Position numbers and translations under genes: made by a program
Shown here: positions 7,896 through 15,572 of the stretch, in pieces
Layout: every line of letters begins with the position of its first letter
How positions within the stretch are numbered: the first letter of the stretch is position 1
IMG/VR virus record: IMGVR_UViG_3300031722_000084
Coordinates: 1 to 38,242 of that record
DNA: 38,242 bases
Reading direction: 5' to 3' (one strand)
Source of the DNA: a virus
Notes under the pieces: generated by a model
What the model saw: only the letters and a program-made list of their open reading frames with translations
Database searches by the model: none
Told to the model about the DNA's origin: nothing

Positions 7896-9748
7896 TACCA
7901 GGCCCCCGTATTCATGAGGGCATCAAAGAAACTGCCATTTTTGCCGCCAATATTGGCGCTGGTGGACATGTCGTTGCTGCGAGCAAAGACGCGACCGCCG
8001 GAGTCGATCTGCAGGTCGATCTTAATTTCGTTTTTCTGAGAGCCCTTCGCCGGTTCCGGGTGGAACATGTCATAAACTTGCTCCCCTGCCCATCCTGTAC
8101 CCTTGTATTTCCCTCCGGATGCCCAGCCGCTTATTCCGCCGAGGGCATGATTAAGACCGGTACCGACACCATACCCCGCGCCACCGGCAAGTAGGAGTGG
8201 AAGAATTTCAGCAGATGCAAGGCCCATAGAAGAACCGGCCAGCACTCCGAACTTACGAGCCAGCCATCCGGCCGCTTTCTTGCCTCCGCCTGCAGCAGCA
8301 CCTCCGCCGACCGCTCCGCCTATAGCATCGGCAACAACGGAACCGCCCAGATTAGCGGGCCAGTTGGTGATAAAGACCGGAGTGACACCGGCGGCAGCTT
8401 GGAGCGCCTTGCCTTCAGCCACTCCTATTGCAGTAGATGCCCCGCCTTTCAGAAGCCCACCAATGCCGCGAGCGCCATATTTACCAGCCAGCAGCCCGCC
8501 AACTACAAGGCCAGCCCCGGCAATGGGGAGCAGTTTGGATGGATTCTTTTCCGCAAATTTGCCGATGGCGTCGGTGGCATCATTCGTTTTAGCAACGATC
8601 TTGGTGAGGAAACCCAGCCAGGGATCAAAGATCGCGGCGGCGGTTGTCTGTGCCGTGCCTGTCAGTGATTTGAGATTGGCGGAAAAACCCTCCATGCGCG
8701 TGTTGAGCTTAGTCTGCATGTCGGCGGCCTTGCCGATGTTTTCGCCGACCTCTTCCCACGATCCAGCGCCTTCATGGATCAGGGCAAAAGCAGCACGGCC
8801 ACCCTGTTCACCGAAGATTTTCTCCATGACAAAAAGTTTCTTTTGATCGGTCATACCGGACAACGATTTGCGCAGCTCGGGAATGATGGTGTTGAACGAC
8901 TTGAGCGTCCCTTTTTTGTCGAAGAATTCGAGCTTCTGTTTTCCAGTGCGCCCAAGCTCCTGATTCAAGGCGGCCATGACCTTACGGGCCATGTGAGAGG
9001 TGCCGACCATCCGGATCAGGAAGTCATTGAGTGAGGTACCGGCCATCGAGCCTCTCATACCCTGCTGGCTCATTGCACCCATGGCGCGAAGGATATCCTG
9101 GGCGGGGATTTTCATGTTGGCGGCGGTACCGGCAACGTACTTCATCCCCTCGACCAGGTCGGGGATCTTGGCGACCGATGCCTGGTCGACCTTCTGGATA
9201 TAGTTTGCCAGGTCGCCGTACTGATCGCCCTTGATGTTAAACGGCGACGCCATAGCGACCAGACCTTCGCCCATTGCCGACGGTGCTTCCTTGGAGATGG
9301 TGGCAAGCGCTGCCGCTGCCCATGCTGCGCCACTTTTTGCTGCAACATCCTCCATTTTAAGACCGGCCTTGAGCAGCACGTTCTCGATACCTACCACTTC
9401 TTGAGCGCCGAACGGCATCTGTTTCTGGATGACGCTGGCGGTCTGGCGGACACGGTCCAGCTGCTTGTTGAGTACCCCGGCGTCGCCGCCAGCCTCCTGG
9501 AGATTCATCTTTACATCGAGCACGGCCTCCTGCAGACCGGTTGCGGACTGGAACCCCTTCAGAGCACTCAACGAAACGCCGAGCCCTGCCAAAACTCCGC
9601 CTAGTGACCGGGCGGACTGGCGGATGGAGGCCATCTCACGCTTGGCGATGCTGCCGAAACGTTGAAAACCCTGTTCGGAATCCTTCAGCTCCCGCTTTAA
9701 ACCGGTGGAACGAGCAAGTAGCTCTATAAAGAGTTTCATATCAGCCAT
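7895..9748 (-). CDS. Tail tape measure protein (Mu gp42)
   Basis: The 617-residue tape measure protein sets tail length. The N-terminal half is helical with the TP901-type core (ALATISKEAPSAMGEGLVAM and the following PAQDILRAMGAMSQQGMRGS). The C-terminal half holds glycine/alanine-rich hydrophobic segments (LLPIAGAGLVVGGLLAGKYG and another near residue 510) that could cross the membrane during ejection. It is the first gene of the third late operon. The inferred late -10 ends 9 bases before the ATG and there is no Shine-Dalgarno, so the mRNA may be nearly leaderless. A second in-frame ATG at 9739 (MKLFIEL) is an alternative start. Confidence 0.92.
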   Translation of the reverse strand: MADMKLFIELLARSTGLKRELKDSEQGFQRFGSIAKREMASIRQSARSLGGVLAGLGVSLSALKGFQSATGLQEAVLDVKMNLQEAGGDAGVLNKQLDRVRQTASVIQKQMPFGAQEVVGIENVLLKAGLKMEDVAAKSGAAWAAAALATISKEAPSAMGEGLVAMASPFNIKGDQYGDLANYIQKVDQASVAKIPDLVEGMKYVAGTAANMKIPAQDILRAMGAMSQQGMRGSMAGTSLNDFLIRMVGTSHMARKVMAALNQELGRTGKQKLEFFDKKGTLKSFNTIIPELRKSLSGMTDQKKLFVMEKIFGEQGGRAAFALIHEGAGSWEEVGENIGKAADMQTKLNTRMEGFSANLKSLTGTAQTTAAAIFDPWLGFLTKIVAKTNDATDAIGKFAEKNPSKLLPIAGAGLVVGGLLAGKYGARGIGGLLKGGASTAIGVAEGKALQAAAGVTPVFITNWPANLGGSVVADAIGGAVGGGAAAGGGKKAAGWLARKFGVLAGSSMGLASAEILPLLLAGGAGYGVGTGLNHALGGISGWASGGKYKGTGWAGEQVYDMFHPEPAKGSQKNEIKIDLQIDSGGRVFARSNDMSTSANIGGKNGSFFDALMNTGAW

Positions 9749-9756
9749 GATGGGGG

Positions 9757-9802
9757 ATAGTACGTGGAGGGGAAGGGGATTTCTATTTGAAGGACTTCAA
9801 AT
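9757..9802 (-). promoter_or_regulatory. Late promoter of the tail operon (activator dyad plus -10)
   Basis: The perfect dyad ATTTGAAG-TC-CTTCAAAT (9802-9785) is followed after exactly 21 bases by GTACTAT (9763-9757), a good -10 element (TACTAT). There is no -35 box at the usual place, and the dyad centre falls near -44, the usual position of a class II activator site. The same arrangement recurs before the other two late operons. Binding by the Mor/C-family activator (27552-27926) is inferred from Mu biology. Confidence 0.75.
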
Positions 9803-9805
9803 AAA

Positions 9806-9836
9806 AAAGCCCCGATCCGGTAAGGAAAGGGGCTTT
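9806..9836 (-). terminator. Intrinsic terminator before the tail operon
   Basis: AAAGCCCC / GGGGCTTT arms (9829-9836 and 9806-9813) are followed on the minus strand by a TTTTTT run. It ends transcripts of the head-tail operon just upstream of the third late promoter, and would also stop RNA from the promoter at 9853-9881. Confidence 0.88.
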
Positions 9837-9852
9837 GAGGTGGTATTTGCAC

Positions 9853-9881
9853 TGTATGCCAAAATGGCGGCGTTATGTCAA
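9853..9881 (-). promoter_or_regulatory. Sigma70-type promoter firing into the terminator
   Basis: TTGACA (9881-9876), a 17-bp spacer and CATACA (9858-9853) with an extended TGG just upstream. The -35 box overlaps the stop codon of the chaperone frameshift product. Transcription would start near 9846 and end near 9803, giving an RNA of about 45 nt. The -10 is weak alone, but the TTGACATA and spacing recur in two other modules. Confidence 0.55.
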
Positions 9882-10349
9882 GCTTTCTTCTTTCGTACCT
9901 TCTGAACTTGCGGTTTTGGGTCTACTATCTCCTGGTAGTTGAGCAGCAGGCTGTTCCCCTCGGAGAGCGGCATGTCAAGCGCCTCCGTCCAGGGTACCCC
10001 CAGTTTGATCAGCGCCAGCAGCTGTTTTCTGAGCGGCTTGTTGGCCGCTTCGAAACTCCTCCCTCCGCTGGTCCAGGTCGAACATGGCATAGCCGAGGGT
10101 GTCACCATCGGCACCGTCAAGATCCAGGACCATCTCGGGCGTGACATTGTCGATACCGGCAATCTTGAGACGCTTGGAGATAATGGCGGCATCGTAGTAA
10201 GCCGTATCGGAGAGCAGCTTCTTATCGATGGCCGGATCATTGGCCAGTTCCAGGGTATTGCGGAAGGTGCGCTCGTGCAGAATGTATTCTCGACAGGCGA
10301 TGCCCTTGTCGTTGATTATCCCATTCGGGAAGGTGCCGGTATGAACCAT
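9878..10349 (-). CDS. Tail assembly chaperone, frameshifted long form
   Basis: Frame-0 gene 9975-10349 overlaps a second open frame that continues to 9878. The long form keeps the first 117 or so residues, then shifts and adds VPWTEALDMPLSEGNSLLLN and a lysine-rich tail ending KKKA, about 156 residues in all. The best slip point is the G5 run on the minus strand (10001-9997): in frame 0 the codons are GGG GGT, and either +1 slippage on GGG or -2 slippage on GGT gives the same next codon, GTA. The second frame has no start codon or ribosome-binding site of its own near the junction. Two-frame chaperones immediately ahead of the tape measure gene are conserved in tailed phages, and Mu is reported to use a -2 shift. 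Confidence 0.75.
9975..10349 (-). CDS. Tail assembly chaperone, short form (Mu gp41-like)
   Basis: The 124-residue protein begins MVHTGTFPNG with GGAGG upstream of the ATG at 10349. It lies between the tail tube and tape measure genes, the fixed place of the G-type tail chaperone that binds the tape measure before tube polymerisation. The C-terminal end (AADQT-type Gly/Ala/Thr-rich residues) lies in the overlap with the frameshift extension, so it is probably low-complexity by constraint from the other frame. Confidence 0.8.
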   Translation of the reverse strand: MVHTGTFPNGIINDKGIACREYILHERTFRNTLELANDPAIDKKLLSDTAYYDAAIISKRLKIAGIDNVTPEMVLDLDGADGDTLGYAMFDLDQRREEFRSGQQAAQKTAAGADQTGGTLDGGA

Positions 10350-10352
10350 GGC

Positions 10353-10712
10353 TTATTCCTCCACCCTGGTACCGGCGACGAACTCAATATTCTTGGTAAC
10401 TTCCTTGTCGCCATCGAACTTGGCCTCGCCGATGCTGAGGCACTGCACTTCACCGAAGCTGATCCGCTTGCCGTTTTCGTAGTCGATGGTAACGGTGCCG
10501 TCTTCAATGCTTTCGAAGTCGCGTTCGGGCTTATCGGCCGGTACCACGTATTCGAGGCTGAAATTGTGGCGGGCTTTGACCTTGAGCGTGCCGGTACTGT
10601 TCATCAGGTTGACGGTCTTTTTGAAGACGCGCTCTTTTTCGGTGAAGGCGTTGAAGTCCTCTTCAAGTTCACCGTTAATCTCAAGACTGACTTTGCTGAT
10701 GTATGCTTCCAT
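10353..10712 (-). CDS. Tail tube protein (Mu gp40-like)
   Basis: The 119-residue protein is of the size and place of Mu gp40 (gene M, 118 residues), directly after the sheath and before the chaperone. It is beta-rich with SKVSLEINGELEEDFNAF at the start, as in contractile-tail tube subunits. AGGAGG precedes the ATG at 10712. Confidence 0.85.
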   Translation of the reverse strand: MEAYISKVSLEINGELEEDFNAFTEKERVFKKTVNLMNSTGTLKVKARHNFSLEYVVPADKPERDFESIEDGTVTIDYENGKRISFGEVQCLSIGEAKFDGDKEVTKNIEFVAGTRVEE

Positions 10713-10733
10713 TCAAGCCTCCTTTAAGGCGGA

Positions 10734-12155
10734 TTAAAGAATCAGATCGATGCGACCGGCGATGACGTGCAGACCGTTAACCACGTCGGCCGGGATGCGA
10801 ATGTTGAGGCGGTTTGGATCCTGCTCATCGCGCTCGATGATGACGCCGGAACGGTTGAGTGCGACGTTTTCAAGGATCTCCAGGCGCTCCAGGCGATTGA
10901 GGATGTCGAGCACCTCTGTCCGGACACGCGCCGGGGTTTTGGTGGAGAGCTTGGCCCTGGGGAAACGGAGCAGCAGACGTTCACGAACGGAGCGGCGGGT
11001 GTAATCAAGAGTATCGATGGTCGTGACATCGAGCAGGCTGATGTCGGGCACTCCAGCGATGTTCTCGACGTAGGTGGTGATCATCCTGACAATCTGCACC
11101 TGTTGGCCGGGGCCGACCTGCAGCGGAGTGACACCGTTGGCCAGGGAGCTTTCCTGTTCGGCCCTGGTCAGGCGCTGAGGCTCGGACGGTGCGGCTATGC
11201 CTTTGAGCGGCAGGTAGTTAAGCGGCCGGGCCGGATCTGATTCGGAAGCGCGAACGGCGGCGAAGGCGGCGGCAATCTCAAAACTCGGCGAGCGGGATCC
11301 GCGCAGCAGGGCGACGCAGACACGTCCGGAGTTGAGGTCGGTCGTGAGGGTGATGACGGTGGCCAAGGCGATGTCGACGGCGGCATAACCGACGCCGGGG
11401 CGTTGTTCGATGGGGCCGGATACGGCGTCCAGGTGATCGCGCAGGGCGGCCAGGCTGGTGGCGTCGTTGTAGGGAGTGATGATCAGGGAGTATTGGCTGG
11501 CGTACACCTTGTCCAGGGCGTCCTGAATATCAGGGTCGATGGTACCGGTGGCCATGGTGACAACGGCCACGGTGGTGGCGATGTTAGCGGTGATGCTGGC
11601 TTCCAGATCGATCTGGTTGGCGACCAGGCCTTTGTTTTTGGCGGCGAGCGTAACAACACCCAAGGCGGCGGTAGCGGTGACCGGCAGGTCGGAGAGGTTG
11701 TTGATGGCGGCTGCCAGGGCGGCAGCAATTACCGTCACGGTGTCTCCGGAAGCGATGGCGATCTCGACCTTGTCGTTGCCGATGTAAAGAGTTGCGACGC
11801 CGGATCCGGTCGGCACGGTGGCAAAGGTTACGGTACCGGCAGCTGCTGCCCCAGCACCATCATCCAGGGCACAGACGGTCAGGTCCATGTAAGGGTTGGC
11901 ACGGAGCGCGGCCATTACCATGCGGTGTGCCAGCGAGCCCCGGCCGAAATAAGTGGCGGCATCGGCAGTGCTGTAGACGCGGGTCGGAACCAGGGCGGCC
12001 ACGGAACCGGCGGCAATGCGCTGGGCAATGATCAGGGTCGGCTGCACATTGGCCGGCAGCGAGTTGACCGCGAGGGTCGTGTTGAATTCAAAGTACGCAC
12101 CCGGCTTGCGGATCGTGCTGGGGATGCTGTCAAATGATATATTCTCTGAGCCCAT
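10734..12155 (-). CDS. Contractile tail sheath protein (Mu gp39, L)
   Basis: The 473-residue sheath protein polymerises round the tube and contracts on infection. Recognised by the N-terminal IRKPGAYFEFNTTLAVNSLP, typical of Mu-type sheaths, and the C-terminal region RSVRERLLLRFPRAKLSTK followed by RLNIRIPADVVNGLHVIAGR. It starts at the stop of the DUF2635 gene. Confidence 0.92.
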   Translation of the reverse strand: MGSENISFDSIPSTIRKPGAYFEFNTTLAVNSLPANVQPTLIIAQRIAAGSVAALVPTRVYSTADAATYFGRGSLAHRMVMAALRANPYMDLTVCALDDGAGAAAAGTVTFATVPTGSGVATLYIGNDKVEIAIASGDTVTVIAAALAAAINNLSDLPVTATAALGVVTLAAKNKGLVANQIDLEASITANIATTVAVVTMATGTIDPDIQDALDKVYASQYSLIITPYNDATSLAALRDHLDAVSGPIEQRPGVGYAAVDIALATVITLTTDLNSGRVCVALLRGSRSPSFEIAAAFAAVRASESDPARPLNYLPLKGIAAPSEPQRLTRAEQESSLANGVTPLQVGPGQQVQIVRMITTYVENIAGVPDISLLDVTTIDTLDYTRRSVRERLLLRFPRAKLSTKTPARVRTEVLDILNRLERLEILENVALNRSGVIIERDEQDPNRLNIRIPADVVNGLHVIAGRIDLIL

Positions 12156-12346
12156 TATGCTTCACCTCCAGTTTTTTTCTTGGTGCCGTCGACGATGACC
12201 AGGGAGCCGTCGGCGAGCAGGCGGCGATAGAATGTAGTGCCGTCGACCGGTGTCCCTTTGGGATCGTCGGTAATGTAGGTGCGGGGATTCTCCTCGCGGG
12301 GGCATTTTTCGCCGGGGTTGGCTTTTACGAGCAGCTTTTGTGGCAT
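12155..12346 (-). CDS. DUF2635 protein (Mu gp38-like)
   Basis: The 63-residue protein matches the small DUF2635 family found directly before the sheath in Mu-like phages: KANPGEKCPREENPRTYITD then GTTFYRRLLADGSLV. Its role is unknown; the fixed place suggests a link to tail assembly. GGAGG lies before the ATG at 12346. Confidence 0.82.
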   Translation of the reverse strand: MPQKLLVKANPGEKCPREENPRTYITDDPKGTPVDGTTFYRRLLADGSLVIVDGTKKKTGGEA

Positions 12347-12360
12347 GGCAACTCCTCCTT

Positions 12361-12900
12361 TTAAACGTTGGTAATCAGGGTATCGGAACCGTCAACGGTG
12401 GCGTCGCCGGGTGTGAGCAGATAATCAACGGCCATGGTGATCAGTATGCCGAGGGCTTCCTCTTCCAGCTGGCGGATGTCGAACCAGGTGGAAAATTCAA
12501 GCAGATATTCGATGATGCCCGCTTCGTATTTATCCTCGCTGGTAACATCGCGTAAACTGACCGGCTGCAGGCGGCCGATGGCAAGTCCGAGCTTTTGGCC
12601 GAGCAGGATCTGGACTGCGGAGGCGACCAGGGGATTGATGCCCTTGCGCCTGGCTTCCTCGCCCAGCATGTTTTTAAATTTCAAAAGAACGCTGATGGTA
12701 CAGGCGTTACGAAAAACAGCCTGGCCAACCGAGCTGAACTTACCGTCCAGGACCGCGACGGCAACGGTGGTATCGCGCAGTTGCTGACGGCTGTCCTTTT
12801 GGGCGGCACCGGAACCCTTCAGTGCCGGGATCATATCGGTCAGGCGCGTGAGGGTCGCCTGTTCGATGGCGGTGATCATGTCGGGCTGTTCGGTCGGCAT
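12361..12900 (-). CDS. Mu gp37-like tail protein (DUF1834)
   Basis: This 179-residue protein lies between gp36-like and gp38-like genes. The MITAIEQATLTRLTDMI start and central RNACTISVLLKFKNMLGEEA segment fit the gp37/DUF1834 family. A tail completion or head-tail role is likely by position. Confidence 0.8.
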   Translation of the reverse strand: MPTEQPDMITAIEQATLTRLTDMIPALKGSGAAQKDSRQQLRDTTVAVAVLDGKFSSVGQAVFRNACTISVLLKFKNMLGEEARRKGINPLVASAVQILLGQKLGLAIGRLQPVSLRDVTSEDKYEAGIIEYLLEFSTWFDIRQLEEEALGILITMAVDYLLTPGDATVDGSDTLITNV

Positions 12901-12912
12901 TATCTATAAACC

Positions 12913-13425
12913 TCAGTACGTATCCATTTTGGTTGAAGTGAATATTCGGTCGTTAGTGCGGATCATGGCCGGGGCATTTCCGTTGTTGGGCGGAGCTACT
13001 ACGGCGGTTGATCCGAGAGTGATCGTGCCATTGGCGATGGCTGCCAGTAACTTGGTGGCGGCGCTGTTATTTTTGTCGCGGACCTCGGGCATTGTTTCGA
13101 CCCGACGGGAGTAGAGGTTGTAAATGGCCATGTCGAGCGAGCACTTGGCAATGATGTCAGGAACCGGGTTGAACGGTACGATGTAGCGGGCGGCACAGTA
13201 ACCATTGATAATTGCATCGGCGCTGGTAATGGTCTCTGTGACATTGTCCAGGGCCACGGCAATGGAGGCCTGTTCTCCGGCGGTGTAGCCTGTCAGCGCG
13301 CCACCGCTGGCAGCAGCCAGCAACATTGCAACGGTTACGATTGCACCATCGGAGTCATCGGACAGCTGCAGAACTCTGTCTGCACTGATTTGACCAATTA
13401 TTTTATCTAACGTTGTGTATGGCAT
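12913..13425 (-). CDS. Mu gp36-like protein (DUF1320)
   Basis: The 170-residue protein carries the DUF1320 pattern: YTTLDKIIGQISADRVLQLSD at the N terminus (given here as a motif region, residues 3-23), DAIINGYCAARYIVPF and DMAIYNLYSRR. The family includes Mu gp36 and resembles head-tail connector proteins that bind the portal ring. Confidence 0.85.
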   Translation of the reverse strand: MPYTTLDKIIGQISADRVLQLSDDSDGAIVTVAMLLAAASGGALTGYTAGEQASIAVALDNVTETITSADAIINGYCAARYIVPFNPVPDIIAKCSLDMAIYNLYSRRVETMPEVRDKNNSAATKLLAAIANGTITLGSTAVVAPPNNGNAPAMIRTNDRIFTSTKMDTY

Positions 13426-13443
13426 GGTGTCCCCTCACCCCTG

Positions 13444-13467
13444 CCCCTCTCCCACATGGGAGAGGGG
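13444..13467. repeat. REP-like palindrome between head genes
   Basis: Perfect 10-bp arms CCCCTCTCCC (13444-13453) and GGGAGAGGGG (13458-13467) enclose ACAT. The left context CCCTCACCCCTG is also typical of a dispersed chromosomal repeat seen in many bacterial genomes. It lies between the gp36-like gene and the signal-peptide gene. It could form an mRNA stem, but the sequence type suggests a host REP element captured by the phage. Confidence 0.6.
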
Positions 13468-13499
13468 GTACTGCTATCGGGTGGGTTGTGGTATCGAGG

Positions 13500-13907
13500 T
13501 TATTGCAACTCTACGCAGATCGTGGTGGCCGTGCCGGACGCGGCTGAGTAGACATCGAAGGGCACGCCGGTAATGGCACCGTTAAACACCAGGGTACCGC
13601 TGGACTCCGGCATGAATGCCGTATTGGAGTTAAGTCGGCGCTTGACTACGATCGGCGCGCCTGCCGCGCTTACGGCCGACCATTTCAGACCAATGTGGCT
13701 GCCATCATTGGTGACGGTGACGATCGTACCCTTGGTCTTGGTGGCAGTGGTACAGTTGGAGACAGCCGGGTCGGGGGAAAGCCCGACCAGATTCTGGATG
13801 GGAACTTTCATGCCTGACTTGTCATAGGGCAGCTTGCCTCCGGCCAGGGCCGAGGTGGCGACCAGGCAGAGGGACAACAGTAAAAACGAGAACATGTGCT
13901 TTTTCAT
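13500..13907 (-). CDS. Small exported protein inside the head module (unknown)
   Basis: The 135-residue protein has a clear Sec signal peptide: MKKHMFSFLLLSLCLVATSA then LAGG, cleavage likely after ALA (residue 22). The mature part is Thr/Val/Ala-rich and beta-like with two cysteines (NCTTATKTK and TTICVEL), possibly a disulphide. I do not recognise the family. It interrupts the structural genes between the DUF2190-like capsid gene and gp36, next to a REP-like palindrome. It is probably a moron delivered to the periplasm or outer membrane. Confidence 0.75.
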   Translation of the reverse strand: MKKHMFSFLLLSLCLVATSALAGGKLPYDKSGMKVPIQNLVGLSPDPAVSNCTTATKTKGTIVTVTNDGSHIGLKWSAVSAAGAPIVVKRRLNSNTAFMPESSGTLVFNGAITGVPFDVYSAASGTATTICVELQ

Positions 13908-13946
13908 ACGGTATCCTTTCCGGGGTTATTCCCCTGGGGCGATTTG

Positions 13947-14273
13947 TTAGATCTTGATCCGGATGATGTCGCCATCAGCCAGCGCTTCATCCATGGCATA
14001 ACCGTTGGCAATTCCGGCGGCCTTGGTGATAACCTTGCCTGCAGCTCCGGTTTCTACGGCAGCGCCAACGGCAATGGCAGCACCGGCTGTTACCAGCAGC
14101 GCGCCGTGAAGGTTGACCGGGGCCGGACTGCCAGCGGCGGTATCGGTTTCAGCCGTGCCCAGGGCAGCGGCACCGGCGGCACAGACATCGCCATCGAAGC
14201 CGACCATCTGGAAGCGTGCCAGGGCGGCAGCGGCGATGATTGAAAGGGTGCAGCAGACAACTTGAGTTTTCAT
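13947..14273 (-). CDS. DUF2190-like capsid-associated protein
   Basis: The 108-residue protein is rich in Ala/Gly with a FQMVGFDGDVCAAGAAALG core and repeated short beta turns ending GDIIRIKI, the usual make-up of the DUF2190 family encoded beside major capsid genes. Its N-terminal ALSIIAAAALAR-like stretch is probably part of that fold rather than a signal peptide. A capsid decoration role is likely. Confidence 0.7.
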   Translation of the reverse strand: MKTQVVCCTLSIIAAAALARFQMVGFDGDVCAAGAAALGTAETDTAAGSPAPVNLHGALLVTAGAAIAVGAAVETGAAGKVITKAAGIANGYAMDEALADGDIIRIKI

Positions 14274-14304
14274 AGTGTTAACCTCCGTTTAAAGTTGGGT
14301 TTAA

Positions 14305-14595
14305 TTACTGTGGAGCGAGTTCTAACTGGCGCTTGGCAATGGCATCGGTGACACCCTTACGGGATTCACCTTCAGCCAGTGCGGCCAATGTCTCCATCGT
14401 CTCAGCAGCCATGACCAGCTGCACCGTCTGTGGCACATTGAGGGCCGATGGTTTTTGACCACTCTGATCCGGGCTTAACTCTAAAAACTGTTCCAGTCCC
14501 ACGGTTTCTTTTTCGGCAAGCTCGATGCTGCCGCCGATGGGGATGATCTCGCCCCCCCGTTTGAGGGGGCTATTTTTAACAGTGTAGATCGGCAT
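14305..14595 (-). CDS. Mu gp35-like protein (FluMu N-terminal domain)
   Basis: The 96-residue protein begins with VKNSPLKRGGEIIPIGGSIE followed by a short helix, the pattern of the small FluMu-type domain found after the major capsid gene in Mu-like phages. Function is unknown, perhaps head-tail joining. GGGAGACC lies before the ATG at 14595. Confidence 0.7.
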   Translation of the reverse strand: MPIYTVKNSPLKRGGEIIPIGGSIELAEKETVGLEQFLELSPDQSGQKPSALNVPQTVQLVMAAETMETLAALAEGESRKGVTDAIAKRQLELAPQ

Positions 14596-14609
14596 GATTA
14601 TGGTCTCCC

Positions 14610-15542
14610 TTACTTGACGGTATTGGTGATCAGGTAGCCTGCATCGGCACCGGCGATCTTGAGATCGAAGCGGTCGGTATTGCGAACCATCTCCAACTTG
14701 CCGCCGTTTTCGGGGTAACGATCCACCTCGGCACCGGCTCCCTTGCGGAAGGTATAACCATACGAAGGCTCGTACTTGGTGCGCTCCTGACCGGTTGTTG
14801 CCGCAGGGACATAAGCCAGGACGGCAACATCGCCCCAGATATCGTGAAATTCATCGTCATCGTCGCTGTAGACCATTTCGCCAACTACGATGTTCTGGAT
14901 CTTGAGCACGGCCTTGATGATATCCATCGTCACGACCTTGCTTTCGTTGGACGGCACACGGGCCAACATCTGAGGGTGATTCTCCAGGACGTTGAGTGTA
15001 GTGGGGCCGATGACTAGGACGTTAGGTCGCTTGCCGGTGCGCTTGCGGATCGCTTCACGGCCAGTGGCAACATCACCGGCAGGATCGGAACCGGGCTCTG
15101 ACCAGCAGGCATCTGCAGCCAGGGCCAGCTTGTTGGTGGCGGCATAGTTGGCCGGGTTGGTAGCCAGGGCGGCTGCCTTGAATTCACGACTGACCGCGAT
15201 GGATCCGGTTACGGTATTTGTTGCGTGTGCCTGGAGCGGGAAAGCGGAATCCTCTTCCTCGCGGTAATCGACCGGGTATTCGATATCGTACTCGGTCATG
15301 ACGTAGTCGAGCAGCGTGACGCCTTCAGGGCTGATACGGTTGGAGGCGGCACGGATGGCGCGTTCGGTGTTGTAAAGCTTGAAAGCTTCCTTGCCAAACT
15401 GCGGGTATTTCCCGGCTTCCTTGGTGAGACCCGAGACGATCGGGAAGAGTGCGTCGGCGACGGCTTCATTGTTGCTGTAGCCTCTGGCCAGGTTGGTGAG
15501 TACGGGATCAACTAATCTGAGATTTCCAAGACGATCTGCCAT
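14610..15542 (-). CDS. Major capsid protein
   Basis: The 310-residue protein is assigned as major head protein (counterpart of Mu gp34, T). It follows the protease/scaffold gene, has the right size, and shows phage-capsid features: SNNEAVADALFPIVSGLTKE at the N terminus, the YDIEYPVDYREEE segment and the RKRTGKRPNVLVIGPTTLNV segment. AGGAGG precedes its start. Sequence similarity to Mu gp34 itself looks low. Confidence 0.85.
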   Translation of the reverse strand: MADRLGNLRLVDPVLTNLARGYSNNEAVADALFPIVSGLTKEAGKYPQFGKEAFKLYNTERAIRAASNRISPEGVTLLDYVMTEYDIEYPVDYREEEDSAFPLQAHATNTVTGSIAVSREFKAAALATNPANYAATNKLALAADACWSEPGSDPAGDVATGREAIRKRTGKRPNVLVIGPTTLNVLENHPQMLARVPSNESKVVTMDIIKAVLKIQNIVVGEMVYSDDDDEFHDIWGDVAVLAYVPAATTGQERTKYEPSYGYTFRKGAGAEVDRYPENGGKLEMVRNTDRFDLKIAGADAGYLITNTVK

Positions 15543-15572
15543 GTGCTGCCTCCTTAATTGGTGTTGAGCTGA

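Noticed and set aside
8280-8846. Pro/Ala-rich plus-strand open frame
   Set aside because: It is the reverse reading of the Gly/Ala-rich part of the tape measure gene.
11403-12137. 244-residue plus-strand open frame
   Set aside because: It is antisense to the sheath gene with Gly/Asp/Val-rich composition and no family resemblance.
13444-13467. Palindrome as a CRISPR repeat or intrinsic terminator
   Set aside because: There is a single copy without spacers and no T-run on either strand; REP-like element fits better.
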